A DNA stretch of 64,000 nt from an uncultured Oscillospiraceae bacterium (GTDB taxonomy: Bacteria > Bacillota > Clostridia > Oscillospirales > Oscillospiraceae): assembly GCA_910578505.1 (NCBI GenBank), contig CAJTPV010000002.1:1-64000 (forward strand), in the 5' to 3' direction. Shown here in pieces: positions 33,782 to 42,053 of this stretch (within the stretch, counting starts at the first letter, position 1; every line of letters begins with the position of its first letter). A program made the translations under genes and the position numbers. Below the pieces are notes generated by a model. The model was not told the origin of the DNA. It ran no database searches and was given only the letters and a program-made list of their open reading frames with translations.

Positions 33782-33810
33782 AGTATAGCACAACTATTTT
33801 GATTTGTCCA
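33782..33810 (-). promoter_or_regulatory. Promoter of queH-argF
   Basis: TGGACA (33810-33805) and TATACT (33787-33782) with a 17-base spacer, about 45 bases before the queH start. Confidence 0.7.
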
Positions 33811-33830
33811 GTCATTTTTTGTAAAACCTG

Positions 33831-33850
33831 CGCATTTTTATGAAAATGCG
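33831..33850 (-). terminator. Terminator of trmO
   Basis: CGCATTTT (33831-33838) pairs with AAAATGCG (33843-33850); on the minus strand CAGGTTTTAC follows. It sits 16 bases after the trmO stop. Confidence 0.55.
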
Positions 33851-33865
33851 TCCTTGCCGCCTTCG

Positions 33866-34570
33866 CTATACAGCGGCAGGCGGCTCCCCCTGGGGGACGA
33901 CCTCCCGGACCGTCAGCCGGTCCCCCTCCACGGTGAAGCGCACATCCACCCCGGCAAAGGACATGCCATAGACCCGCCGGGGGTCGTTCTGGTAGGAGGG
34001 ACGGGGGTCCTCCGCCAGCACGCCCAGCAGAGCCCCGCGCTTTTCCGCCGGCACAGCCTCCAGCAGCGGCGGCGGGCAGTCCACCGCCAGCGTCCGGCGG
34101 GGCACGGCGTCGGTAAAGCCGCCGGTGGCCTCCGGGTGGGCGTCGGCGTAGGGGATGTAGGGCTTGATGTCGTAGATGGGCGTGCCGTCCATCAGGTCCG
34201 CCCCGGCCACATGGAGGAGGGGGCCGTCCCCGCCGCCAAGCTCCACCCCCACCAGGCGCACGGCGGACAGGCCGATGGGGTTGGGGCGGAAGGGGGAGCG
34301 GGAGGCAAACACCCCCAGCCGCCGGTTGCCGCCCAGGCGGGGCGGGCGCACGGTGGGGGACCAGCCGTCCCGGACCGCCCGGCTGAACTGCCAGAGCAGC
34401 CAGATATGGGAGAAGCCCTCCAGCCCGCGGACGGCCTCGCTGCTGCGGAACTCCGGCTCAAAGATCACGGTGGAGCGCAGGGCGTCCACCAGCCCGCTCT
34501 GGCGCGGGATGCCGAATTTGGTGGAAAAGTCGCTGTGGAGCCGGGCAATGACGTGTACAGTGTGGTCCAT
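33866..34570 (-). CDS. trmO: tRNA N6-methyltransferase TrmO (TsaA/YaeB)
   Basis: 234 aa from ATG 34570 (AGGGGG upstream). TsaA-fold SAM-binding domain with FSTKFGIPRQSGL near the start, GFSHIWLLWQF, and the family stretch FASRSPFRPNPIGLS; then LMDGTPIYDIKPYIPYAD. The C-terminal part (DPRRVYGMSFAGVDV) is typical for the longer bacterial form. It methylates the t6A base at position 37 of threonine tRNA. It lies about 120 bases behind a tiny membrane-peptide gene. Confidence 0.92.
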   Translation of the reverse strand: MDHTVHVIARLHSDFSTKFGIPRQSGLVDALRSTVIFEPEFRSSEAVRGLEGFSHIWLLWQFSRAVRDGWSPTVRPPRLGGNRRLGVFASRSPFRPNPIGLSAVRLVGVELGGGDGPLLHVAGADLMDGTPIYDIKPYIPYADAHPEATGGFTDAVPRRTLAVDCPPPLLEAVPAEKRGALLGVLAEDPRPSYQNDPRRVYGMSFAGVDVRFTVEGDRLTVREVVPQGEPPAAV

Positions 34571-34621
34571 AGTAGTCCCCCTTGTCTGGAGCGTTGATTT
34601 CAGCGCGGTACAATGCGGAAT

Positions 34622-34658
34622 AGAGGGAGTCCGGTCCGCGCTGGACCTGACTCCCTCT
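34622..34658 (-). other. Hairpin between the microprotein gene and trmO
   Basis: AGAGGGAGTC (34622-34631) pairs perfectly with GACTCCCTCT (34649-34658), with an inner GGTCC/GGACC. No U-run follows on the minus strand; it may be a processing or attenuation site in a joint transcript. Confidence 0.45.
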
Positions 34659-34690
34659 GCACTTGTCTGACCTGGGCGCAATGCCCTCTA

Positions 34691-34777
34691 TTATTTCTTG
34701 AATTTGGGGTTCCACTGGAACAGCCACAGGATTCCAGCAACAATGGCCAGCGGCCCCAATACCTGAAGAATCATCAT
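34691..34777 (-). CDS. 28-residue single-span membrane microprotein
   Basis: ATG 34777 with AAAAAGGAG about 10 bases upstream, stop at 34691. The peptide is MMILQVLGPLAIVAGILWLF followed by a basic QWNPKFKK tail, i.e. one transmembrane helix with a positive C-terminus. A promoter (34886-34858) with 17-base spacing lies upstream, so it is a real candidate gene too short for usual gene finders. The following trmO may be read from the same promoter. The form is like small regulatory membrane peptides or holin-like type I toxins; function unknown. Confidence 0.65.
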   Translation of the reverse strand: MMILQVLGPLAIVAGILWLFQWNPKFKK

Positions 34778-34857
34778 CAAAACACATCTCCTTTTTCCAT
34801 TGATTCTCTTGCCGGGTCCTCCGCGGACCCAGCGGGGAGGTGTCCCCTGTGCGCTCT

Positions 34858-34886
34858 AATTTACCACAGCTCCCCTGGGATTGCAA
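34858..34886 (-). promoter_or_regulatory. Promoter of the microprotein gene
   Basis: TTGCAA (34886-34881) and TAAATT (34863-34858), spacer 17. A GGGTCC-TCCGC-GGACCC hairpin lies in the leader at about 34814-34830. Confidence 0.55.
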
Positions 34887-35118
34887 GGAAGACTTTTTGT
34901 AGAATCAAACAAACGCCGGCCTGCCGCCGGAAAAGGAAAATCCCCTCTTGATTCCAGCAAAAATATCCGCTATAATGCGTTTTATAGGGGTGTTTCTTGT
35001 GCATTCCAACTATTTTTGGAAATGATGAAATATTTCTGATGCGAAATAGATAAAAATTCTTGTATAATTCAACAAAAATATCCGAACTTTTTTGTTCTGC
35101 TTTACAAGGAGGGACCGT

Positions 35119-36312
35119 ATGACCATCAGCATGAATGAATTGCTGTGCTTTGACTACTTCAAAGGGCTGCGCCTGCTGGCCGGCAGAGACGGGCTGTCCA
35201 GGCCTGTGAGCATCTGCGGCATGCTGGATTACGAGCTGGACCCGCGGCTGAACAAAAAATTTGTCTATACCAACTTCAAGCCCTATACCCTGACGCTGTC
35301 CTCGCTGTTTTTTGCCAAGGACAATCCCTTCCAGATCATGGACGCGGTGAAATACCTGGTGTCCCAGGAGGCCAGCGGCCTGATCATCAAAAACGTCTTT
35401 CGCCTGCCCATCCATGAGTCCATCCTCCGCTATGCCGACTACAAAAACTTCCCGCTCTTCCTCATGGACGACTCCGTGATGTTTGAGGACGTCATCATCC
35501 AGGTCTTTCAATGCATCAACGCAGTCTCCAGCGCAGCCAGCGCGGAAACCGTACTGGACCGTTTGCTCTATCAGGAGACGGACCCGTCCGAAAAGGAGAT
35601 GCTGGCCAGGCAGCTGCTGCCCTCCCTGCGCAACCAGTATTTCTCGGTCCACCTGCGCCCGGAGACCTCCCTCTCCCTTGACGGCGCCGCCCAAATCAAG
35701 GCGAACGCCGCCCGGATCCTTCCGGCGGGCACGTCCTATACCGTGGCCCACTACCGCCGGGGCGCGTTCCTGTTCCTGTCTCAGGACTCGTTTCCCAGTG
35801 CCGCGGAGGAGCTCTTTGCCGCGGTGGCCGGACTGGCGGAGTCCTGCTGCTCCATTGGGATGGGCATGATCCACTTCAAGCCGGAGGAATTTGACACGGC
35901 CATCAAGGAATCCCTCTACGCCTCCACCATCCATTACCTGGAGAACACCCGCTTCCACCTCCAAAACGTGCCGTACCTGCGCTACGGGGACCTGGGCATA
36001 TACCGGGCGCTGCTGCCCGCCTTGGCCCACCCCGCCCTGGCGGCCTACTCCCGGCAAATTCTGGAGCCCATCGCCGAATTTGACGCGGAGAACCGGGGAA
36101 AGCTGATGGAAACCTTGCTGCTGCTGGTACAGTGCGGCGGCGATCTGCATCTGCTGGCCAGGAAAACCGGGCAGCATGAAAACACCATCCGGTACCGGCT
36201 GAACAAGGTCCTTGCCCTGACCGGGCTCCAATACCAGAAGCCGGCCCACTATGAGGAGCTGGCCCTGGCCGCCCGCATTTTTCTCCTGTCCCAGGAAAAT
36301 CTCCCCCTTTGA
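35119..36312 (+). CDS. PucR-family transcriptional regulator
   Basis: 397 aa from ATG 35119 (AAGGAGGGACC upstream). The N-terminal half resembles the PucR sensor domain (LRLLAGRDGLSRPVSICGML, then KYLVSQEASGLIIKNVF). A central degenerate GGDEF-like region follows (about 170-290). The C-terminal HTH of the CdaR/PucR type is seen in LLLLVQCGGDLHLLARKTG, then HENTIRYRLNKVLALTGL. Such regulators respond to purines, glycerate or related small molecules. It is preceded by an AT-rich promoter region with TATAAT near 35065; no target operon lies adjacent, so its regulon is unknown. Confidence 0.8.
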   Translation: MTISMNELLCFDYFKGLRLLAGRDGLSRPVSICGMLDYELDPRLNKKFVYTNFKPYTLTLSSLFFAKDNPFQIMDAVKYLVSQEASGLIIKNVFRLPIHESILRYADYKNFPLFLMDDSVMFEDVIIQVFQCINAVSSAASAETVLDRLLYQETDPSEKEMLARQLLPSLRNQYFSVHLRPETSLSLDGAAQIKANAARILPAGTSYTVAHYRRGAFLFLSQDSFPSAAEELFAAVAGLAESCCSIGMGMIHFKPEEFDTAIKESLYASTIHYLENTRFHLQNVPYLRYGDLGIYRALLPALAHPALAAYSRQILEPIAEFDAENRGKLMETLLLLVQCGGDLHLLARKTGQHENTIRYRLNKVLALTGLQYQKPAHYEELALAARIFLLSQENLPL

Positions 36313-36421
36313 GCCGTCCGGCCTTTGGCGGCTGTTGGGCAGGAATTGCGGATGACCCCTAAATTTCCGCCGCCTCCCTGCCGATATATATGCTATAACA
36401 AAATGGGAGGAGTGTGGCGCA

Positions 36422-36964
36422 ATGGAACTGACCCCGGCGGCCCAGATGGGGCGGCTCAGCCGCTGCCGCGCGGCAATTACAGCGGCGCCGGCGGAAAAAT
36501 CCGCTGAAAAACCGGCGACTGGTCTCCGGACCGACCGCCTGCGCATTACCCGCCAGGCCGTGTCCTACCTGCAGGAGCAGGACCGGATTGCCCGCGAAGT
36601 GGCAAACATCGTCCAGCGGTTTACAGCCAACAATACGGCAGAGGAGCAGGGCAAGACAGAGGACGAGATGCTCTCGGAGGAGCTGAAAGTCAAGGAGCGC
36701 TGCCAGAAGATCATGGCCCGCCTCATGAAGGGGGACAAGGTCCCGCCCAAGGACCTGCAGTATCTGGCCCAGAACGACATGGCGGCTTACAAGCTGGCCA
36801 TGGCGGCGCGGATGATGGCCCCGAAAAAAAAGCCCAAGGAGTGGGACAGCGTGCTGAAGGACGGGGAGGAGCAGTCCGGCGGCGCGGAATCCGGCGGCGA
36901 GGTCTCCGCCGGCGCAGCGGAAACGGCGGAGGCGTCCGGCGGCGGAGAGGCCGGCGTCGAATAG
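36422..36964 (+). CDS. Hypothetical protein, helical core with acidic Gly/Ala-rich tail
   Basis: 180 aa from ATG 36422 (GGGAGGAGTG upstream, TATAAC about 28 bases earlier). Residues 38-130 are charged and helical (LRITRQAVSYLQEQDRIARE; LKVKERCQKIMARLMKG; KDLQYLAQNDMAAYKLAMAA), possibly coiled-coil. Residues 138-180 are a low-complexity Glu/Gly/Ala/Ser tail. No signal peptide or membrane segment. Family not recognised. It is about 130 bases before the zinc-ribbon protein and in the same direction. Confidence 0.65.
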   Translation: MELTPAAQMGRLSRCRAAITAAPAEKSAEKPATGLRTDRLRITRQAVSYLQEQDRIAREVANIVQRFTANNTAEEQGKTEDEMLSEELKVKERCQKIMARLMKGDKVPPKDLQYLAQNDMAAYKLAMAARMMAPKKKPKEWDSVLKDGEEQSGGAESGGEVSAGAAETAEASGGGEAGVE

Positions 36965-37092
36965 GACGCGAATTTTGTCGGAACATTTTTCCCGCGCATT
37001 TCGTCGAATTGGTAAAATGCCGGTTGACGCGGCGGCAAAAAACAGGTATCATGTAAAGCGAAAACCGGCACCCCAAGGAGGACGAAAAAATT

Positions 37093-37950
37093 ATGAGCAA
37101 TCGAGTCTGCCAGACGTGCGGCGAGGAATATTCCGATACATACCGGACATGCCCCTTCTGTGAGGAGGAAAAAGCCATCCGCCAGGGACACCCCCCCCAC
37201 CGGCAGGGGGGCAAGCGCCTGGAGAAGCAGCGGGCCAAGGGCGGCGGCGGCGCGGGGGGCGTGCTGCTGCTGCTGACGGTGGTGATCATCGCGGGCGCGC
37301 TGGCCTACGTGTTTTTCGGCGACAGGATCGCCGATACCATGGGCATCCGCTCCGACCCGGCGGAGCTGGGCTTTACCAACGACGATGAGACGGACACGCC
37401 GCCGGAGGATGTGACGCCCCCGGCGGACACACAGCCGGTCAGCGCCCTGGTGATGAGCCAGCCGGCCATGACCCTGGCCGCCGGGGAGACCGCCCTGCTG
37501 ACGGCCACCGGCGTGGAGGGGGACGTGATCTGGTCCACCTCCGACGAACAGATCGCCGTGGTGGACGGAGGCGCGGTGACGGCCAAGGCCGGCGGCACGG
37601 CGGTGATTACCGCCGCTGTAGGGGATGAGACCGCCACCTGCTCCGTGGAGGTGGAGGGGGAGCCCCCCGCGCCCCCGGCGGCGGAGCAGACCCAGCCCAG
37701 CGGCGGCGGGAGCGGCGCCGGCGGTGTGCAGCTGTCCTTGAATAAGACGGACTTCACCCTCCGCTCTGGGGACCCGCCGGTCCAGATGAAGGTGAAGGGT
37801 ACGGAGAGCGCTGTGGTGTGGGCCAGCAAGAACACCAGCGTTGTCACCGTCAGCGACAGCGGCCTGGTCACCCGCGTAGGGTCCGGCAGGACCACCGTCA
37901 CAGCCACTGTGGACGGACAGACGCTGGAGTGTACCGTCCGGGTACCCTAA
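37093..37950 (+). CDS. Membrane protein with cytosolic zinc ribbon and two extracytoplasmic Ig-like domains
   Basis: 285 aa, start ATG 37093 after AAGGAGGACG. Residues 5-24 are a zinc ribbon (CQTCGEEYSDTYRTCPFC). A basic stretch precedes one membrane helix (about 56-75). Outside lie two Big2-type Ig-like domains: about 115-190 (VIWSTSDEQIAVVDGG) and 215-285 (VVWASKNTSVVTVSDSGLVT), joined by a Pro/Gly linker. The zinc ribbon would be inside and the Ig domains on the wall side. Such proteins are common in Clostridia without known function; wall or matrix contact is a guess. Confidence 0.8.
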   Translation: MSNRVCQTCGEEYSDTYRTCPFCEEEKAIRQGHPPHRQGGKRLEKQRAKGGGGAGGVLLLLTVVIIAGALAYVFFGDRIADTMGIRSDPAELGFTNDDETDTPPEDVTPPADTQPVSALVMSQPAMTLAAGETALLTATGVEGDVIWSTSDEQIAVVDGGAVTAKAGGTAVITAAVGDETATCSVEVEGEPPAPPAAEQTQPSGGGSGAGGVQLSLNKTDFTLRSGDPPVQMKVKGTESAVVWASKNTSVVTVSDSGLVTRVGSGRTTVTATVDGQTLECTVRVP

Positions 37951-37961
37951 ACAGGACAGGC

Positions 37962-37996
37962 AAGAGGACGCGGCCACAGCCGCGCCCTCTTTTTTA
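37962..37996. terminator. Bidirectional terminator between Ig-like protein and lipid-kinase genes
   Basis: AAGAGGACGCGGC (37962-37974) pairs with GCCGCGCCCTCTT (37979-37991), one mismatch, followed by TTTTT. Confidence 0.85.
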
Positions 37997-38878
37997 CAGC
38001 AAAAAGTGCAATTTTCTTTGCTCGTTGACGATCTCGATCTTTTCCGCGCCGGAGCCGTACTCCCCGTCCAGGGTCCAGGGGAACGCCTCCGGGGTCTGCA
38101 CCGTCACGGCGGACACGTGGCGGAAGATGACCCCCGCGCCCTCGAAGTCCTGGAGCACCAGGCAGCGGATAAGGGCCTGCAGCTCCGAGGCGGAGGTGGG
38201 GTTGGGGATGAGCAGCATCTCAAAGAGGCCGTCGTCCAGCACCACCTTGTCCTTCTGCAGCTTCATCAATCCCCCCACGGAGGTGGTGTTGGTGACCGCG
38301 CCGAAGAGGAACCTGCCGTCAAAGGTCTCGCCGCCGGCGGACACCGCGGCCCGGTAGGGCCGCAGGGTGGACAGGTCCTTGACCCCCTCCAGGATGTAGG
38401 CCAGGTGGCCCAGGTCGTTCTTGATGGACTGGGGCGCGCTGTAGGACACCTTCGTAAAGGCCCCGAAGGAGGCGATATACACAAAGGGCCGGTCGTTGAA
38501 GCGGCCGATGTCCAGCCGCGTCCCCTGGCTGGCGGTGATCTGCCGGGCGGCCTCCACCGGGTCCGCCGACAGGCCCAGGCTGGCGGCAAAGTCGTTGGTG
38601 CTGCCGCCGGGGATGTACCCCAGAGGCGGCGGCGCGTCCAGCCGCAGCAGGCCGCTGACGGTCTCGTTCAGGGTGCCGTCGCCGCCGCAGCACACCACGC
38701 AGTCGAAATTTCCCCCCTCCTCCGCAGCCAGCTCCACCGCGTGGCCCGGCTCACGGGTCTGGCGGACGGAGACCAGATACCCCGCCTCACAGAAGTGGGA
38801 CACCGCGCCGAACAGCGGCCCGGCGGAGCGGGTCCGGCCCGCCCGTGGGTTGACGATAAACAAAAGTGTCTTTGCCAT
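37994..38878 (-). CDS. Diacylglycerol kinase-family lipid kinase (DgkB/YegS-like)
   Basis: 294 aa from ATG 38878; AGGAG is only 3 bases upstream with GGGGG further back, so the start is moderately sure. Nucleotide-binding signature: FIVNPRAGRTRS at the start, VVCCGGDGTLNETVSGL and LGYIPGGSTNDFAASLGL. The C-terminal half is a beta-sandwich with TNTTSVGGLMKL and a closing FPWTLDGEYG motif. It phosphorylates diacylglycerol or a related lipid at the inner membrane, recycling DAG from lipoteichoic-acid synthesis. Confidence 0.88.
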   Translation of the reverse strand: MAKTLLFIVNPRAGRTRSAGPLFGAVSHFCEAGYLVSVRQTREPGHAVELAAEEGGNFDCVVCCGGDGTLNETVSGLLRLDAPPPLGYIPGGSTNDFAASLGLSADPVEAARQITASQGTRLDIGRFNDRPFVYIASFGAFTKVSYSAPQSIKNDLGHLAYILEGVKDLSTLRPYRAAVSAGGETFDGRFLFGAVTNTTSVGGLMKLQKDKVVLDDGLFEMLLIPNPTSASELQALIRCLVLQDFEGAGVIFRHVSAVTVQTPEAFPWTLDGEYGSGAEKIEIVNEQRKLHFLL

Positions 38879-39021
38879 GACTCCTGTATCCCCCGCAATT
38901 GTTACAAACATGTTAAAGGTTCTTTAAACATAGTATAGCATATTGAGAAAACTATTGCAATCGCGGAAAAAGGCGGGTATGATAGGAAACAGGAAAAACT
39001 TGTCCGGGAGGCGGCAGCTGT

Positions 39022-40242
39022 ATGAAAAGGGACAACCACTATTTCGCCTGGGGTCTGACCGCTGTGGCGGTCGTGTGTACGATCCTGCTGTTTTACGATG
39101 TTGTTTTCCGCACCAGCACTGTGCTGGAGTATGTCAATAAGGTGCTGCGCATTCTGGCGCCCATCCTGTACGGCTGCGCCATTGCCTACCTGCTCTCGCC
39201 GGTGGTCAACTGGTTTGAGCGGGCCATTTTCCGCCACGGCGGGCATCGTGCGCCGGCCAAATGGGTGCGGGCCGGCTCCCTGGTGCTGACATGGATCGTG
39301 GTGGCGGCGTTTTTGTACGGCCTGATGAGCATACTGGTGCCGGAGCTGTACAAGAGCGTGATGCTGCTCATCGGCAACGCCAGGGGCTACTACAACACCA
39401 TCTACAACTGGGTGCTGCACATTCTGGAGAGCAACCCGGAGATTGCCACCCGGGCCGCCGAGCTGATCAACGAGTACTACACAGAGGCGCTGACGTGGCT
39501 GAACAGCAACCTGGTACCCCAGCTGCAGGCCGCCGTGCAGGCCTTCACCGGGGGCATACTGGGCGTGTTTGTCTTCCTGAAGAACCTGCTGCTGGGGGTG
39601 ATCGTATCCATCTACCTGATGGCCTCCAAGGAGGGGTTCTCGGCGGCCAGCTGCAAGCTGTGCTATACGTTCCTGCCGGAGGACCGGGCGGCCTGGCTGA
39701 TCCGGGGGGTGAAGGCGGCGGACAACATTTTCAGCGGCTTTGTCCGGGGCAAGCTGCTCGATTCCCTGATTATCGGCATCATCTGCTTCTTCTGCTCCAG
39801 CTTCTTTGAGTTCCCCTATGCGCCGCTGGTCAGCGTGGTGGTGGGGGTGACGAACATCATCCCCTTCTTTGGCCCCTTCCTGGGGGCGATTCCCAGCGCG
39901 TTCCTGATCCTGCTGGACACGCCTATCAAATCTCTCTATTTCATTCTGTTCGTCCTGGTGCTGCAGCAGTTTGACGGCAACATCCTGGGGCCCAAGATCC
40001 TGGGCAACAGCACCGGCATCTCCGGCTTCTGGGTCATGGTGGCGATCCTGGTGGGCGGCGGACTGTGGGGCGTTGTGGGGATGTTCCTGGGCGTGCCGCT
40101 GTTTGCGTGCATCTATACCGCCGTGCGGAGCTTCTCCGCCTACCGCCTGCGGAAAAAGGGCCTGCCGGTCGACACGGCCAGCTATTCCAGCCACGGCCCC
40201 GTGTGGCCGGAGGACCGGGCGGAGCTGGAGAAAAAAGAGTGA
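39022..40242 (+). CDS. AI-2E family (PerM/YdiK-type) transporter
   Basis: 406 aa with about eight membrane helices, two early (12-30, 42-65), a long soluble stretch, then a cluster of helices. The family region is visible in VGVTNIIPFFGPFLGAIPSA and QQFDGNILGPKILG. Members export or exchange small molecules; the AI-2 role was assigned to E. coli TqsA only, and others act in sodium/proton exchange. Monocistronic with a strong terminator. Substrate unknown. Confidence 0.88.
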   Translation: MKRDNHYFAWGLTAVAVVCTILLFYDVVFRTSTVLEYVNKVLRILAPILYGCAIAYLLSPVVNWFERAIFRHGGHRAPAKWVRAGSLVLTWIVVAAFLYGLMSILVPELYKSVMLLIGNARGYYNTIYNWVLHILESNPEIATRAAELINEYYTEALTWLNSNLVPQLQAAVQAFTGGILGVFVFLKNLLLGVIVSIYLMASKEGFSAASCKLCYTFLPEDRAAWLIRGVKAADNIFSGFVRGKLLDSLIIGIICFFCSSFFEFPYAPLVSVVVGVTNIIPFFGPFLGAIPSAFLILLDTPIKSLYFILFVLVLQQFDGNILGPKILGNSTGISGFWVMVAILVGGGLWGVVGMFLGVPLFACIYTAVRSFSAYRLRKKGLPVDTASYSSHGPVWPEDRAELEKKE

Positions 40243-40261
40243 CCCCGGAAGCGCTGACCGC

Positions 40262-40309
40262 AAAACCGCAGCGGCTGCCTCAAAAAAGAGACAGCCGCTG
40301 CGGTTTTTT
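40262..40309. terminator. Strong bidirectional terminator
   Basis: AAAACCGCAGCGGCTG (40262-40277) pairs with CAGCCGCTGCGGTTTT (40292-40307), a 16-base perfect stem with further T/A. It ends both the permease gene and the cooS operon coming from the other side. Confidence 0.92.
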
Positions 40310-40356
40310 AGGGGGGTACAGCCCCGTATGTGCCTTGACGGGACTGCCAGGAGCGG

Positions 40357-41589
40357 CTATTTTGCGCGGTACGCGAACTCGCCGTTCCTCTCGTTGATGC
40401 CGTAGAAGTCCGCGAAGGTCAGGCGGAAAATCTTGTCCAGCTTCCCGCTCACGTCGATGCTGTCCCGGATCAGGTGGAGGTACAGCCCCAGGTTAGAGAT
40501 GTCCCCCAGGGACAGATAGCCCGTCAGCTTCCCGTCCTTCACAATGGCTTTCTTGTACTCTGTCGGGGTCTTGTGGACCAGGATGTCCGCCCCCTCCGTC
40601 AAATCCAGCCGCCCAACAGACAGCATGGTCACGCCGAAGAAGTTGCTGGTGTTCTTAAACGGATAGGGCTTGGGGTAGACCTCGTCCACGCCGGCCATGT
40701 TCCGCGCCGCCGCCTTGCCCTGGTCCATGGCGTCCGGCCACACGCCGGACAGACCCGTGCAGTCCCCCGCCGCGTATACGTCCGGGGCGCTGGTGCGCAG
40801 GTGATCGTCCACGGTGATGGCCCGCTCGGCGGCGATGCCGCTGTCCAGGGCCAGCTGGATCCGGGGCCGCACGCCCGCCGCCATGATGATGAAATCGCAG
40901 GGCACGTGCTCGCCGTTGGAGAGGATGACCTCGGTGATATTCCCCTCGCCGTCCACCACCGCGTCGCTGGCCCCGATGCCCAGCAGGAACTTGCACCCGT
41001 GGTCCTCAAAGGCCCGCTGGTACACACCGGCGGCATAGTCGTCGGTCTGCAGGGGCATGACCCTGGGGGCCATCTCCGCGATGGTGACCTCCGCCCCCCG
41101 CTGGCACAGGGCGGAGGCGGCGTCCAGGCCCACCAGGCCGGAGCCCACGATAAACACCCGCTTGCCCTTGGCGAAGGCCTCGTCGATTTTCAGCGCGTCG
41201 CTGAGGTCCCGGAAGCCGAACACGTTGGGCGCTTCCCGGAAGTGGGGGATGGGGGGGATGAAGAACCCCGCGCCGGTGGCGATGAGCAGCTTGTCATAGG
41301 GCGCGGAGTAGTCCTCCCCAAAGAGGACCTTTTTCTCCGCCGTGTCGATCTTATGCACCGTCTGGCAGGCGATGTGGATGATGTCGTTTTTCTCAAAGAA
41401 CTTCACGCCGGCGAAATTGATGCCCTGGGCGTCCCGCTCGTGGCCCAGGAATTTGTGGAGCATGCAGCGGGAGTGCACCGTTTCATCCGTGGAGATGACG
41501 GTGATCACGTCGTTGGGACGGAAGTCCCGCAGCACACGGGCGGCGCTGATGCCGGCCGCGCCGGCGCCGATGATGACAAATCGTTCCAT
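40357..41589 (-). CDS. FAD-dependent NAD(P)H oxidoreductase of the CODH operon
   Basis: 410 aa, ATG 41589 with GGGAGG 7 bases upstream; it starts 3 bases after the ferredoxin stop. N-terminal FAD site FVIIGAGAAGISAARVLRD; second dinucleotide site KRVFIVGSGLVGLDAASALC; FAD-closing motif TSAPDVYAAGDCTGLSGVW. The family is NADH-dependent rubredoxin/nitrite reductase-like (FNOR). In CODH clusters of Geobacter and Clostridia such a protein passes electrons between CooF and NAD(P). Here it is the last gene of cooS-cooF-FNOR. Confidence 0.88.
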   Translation of the reverse strand: MERFVIIGAGAAGISAARVLRDFRPNDVITVISTDETVHSRCMLHKFLGHERDAQGINFAGVKFFEKNDIIHIACQTVHKIDTAEKKVLFGEDYSAPYDKLLIATGAGFFIPPIPHFREAPNVFGFRDLSDALKIDEAFAKGKRVFIVGSGLVGLDAASALCQRGAEVTIAEMAPRVMPLQTDDYAAGVYQRAFEDHGCKFLLGIGASDAVVDGEGNITEVILSNGEHVPCDFIIMAAGVRPRIQLALDSGIAAERAITVDDHLRTSAPDVYAAGDCTGLSGVWPDAMDQGKAAARNMAGVDEVYPKPYPFKNTSNFFGVTMLSVGRLDLTEGADILVHKTPTEYKKAIVKDGKLTGYLSLGDISNLGLYLHLIRDSIDVSGKLDKIFRLTFADFYGINERNGEFAYRAK

Positions 41590-41591
41590 GC

Positions 41592-42038
41592 TCACACCTC
41601 CCTCACTTCAATGGCCTTCTTCGGGCAGGCCCGCACGCAGGCGGGGCCCTCCTCCAGATGCTGGCAGAAGTCGCACTTGACCATCCGCTTCCGGTCCGGG
41701 GAGACGGCGGGCACGCCGTAGCGGCAGGCCATGACGCACATAAAGCAGGCCGCGCATTTCTCGGCGTCGTAGTCCACCAGGCCCGTGGCCTCGTTTTTCA
41801 CCAGCGCGCCGCTCATACAGGTTCTGACGCAGTCCGGGTCGTCGCAGTGGCGGCAGAAGATGGGGCTGTAGCCCCCCTGGCCGTCGGAGAGGATGCGGTT
41901 GCGGGACTGGTTGGCGGGGTCGGTCAGGTCCAGGGTGTACAGCCCGTGGCCGCCGTCCTGCCGGTGGGACTCCATACAGGCCAGGGTGCAGCTTTTGCAC
42001 CCGTCGCACTTGGCGGGATCGATAAAAATTCGTTTCAT
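41592..42038 (-). CDS. cooF: CooF-like ferredoxin, electron carrier of CODH
   Basis: 148 aa. Four cysteine groups: CDGCKSCTLAC, CRHCDDPDCVRTC (the HycB/CooF type spacing), CAACFMCVMAC and CDFCQHLEEGPACVRACP. Together they can hold four [4Fe-4S] clusters as in CooF and DmsB/HycB-type subunits. It lies 15 bases behind cooS and 3 bases before the oxidoreductase. Role: carry electrons from the CODH-like enzyme to the flavoprotein. Confidence 0.88.
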   Translation of the reverse strand: MKRIFIDPAKCDGCKSCTLACMESHRQDGGHGLYTLDLTDPANQSRNRILSDGQGGYSPIFCRHCDDPDCVRTCMSGALVKNEATGLVDYDAEKCAACFMCVMACRYGVPAVSPDRKRMVKCDFCQHLEEGPACVRACPKKAIEVREV

Positions 42039-42053
42039 CTCGCGTCCCCCCTA

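Noticed and set aside
34458..34886. 142-codon minus-strand frame overlapping the microprotein and trmO start
   Set aside because: No domain or binding site; the short frame with membrane helix has both promoter and ribosome binding site.
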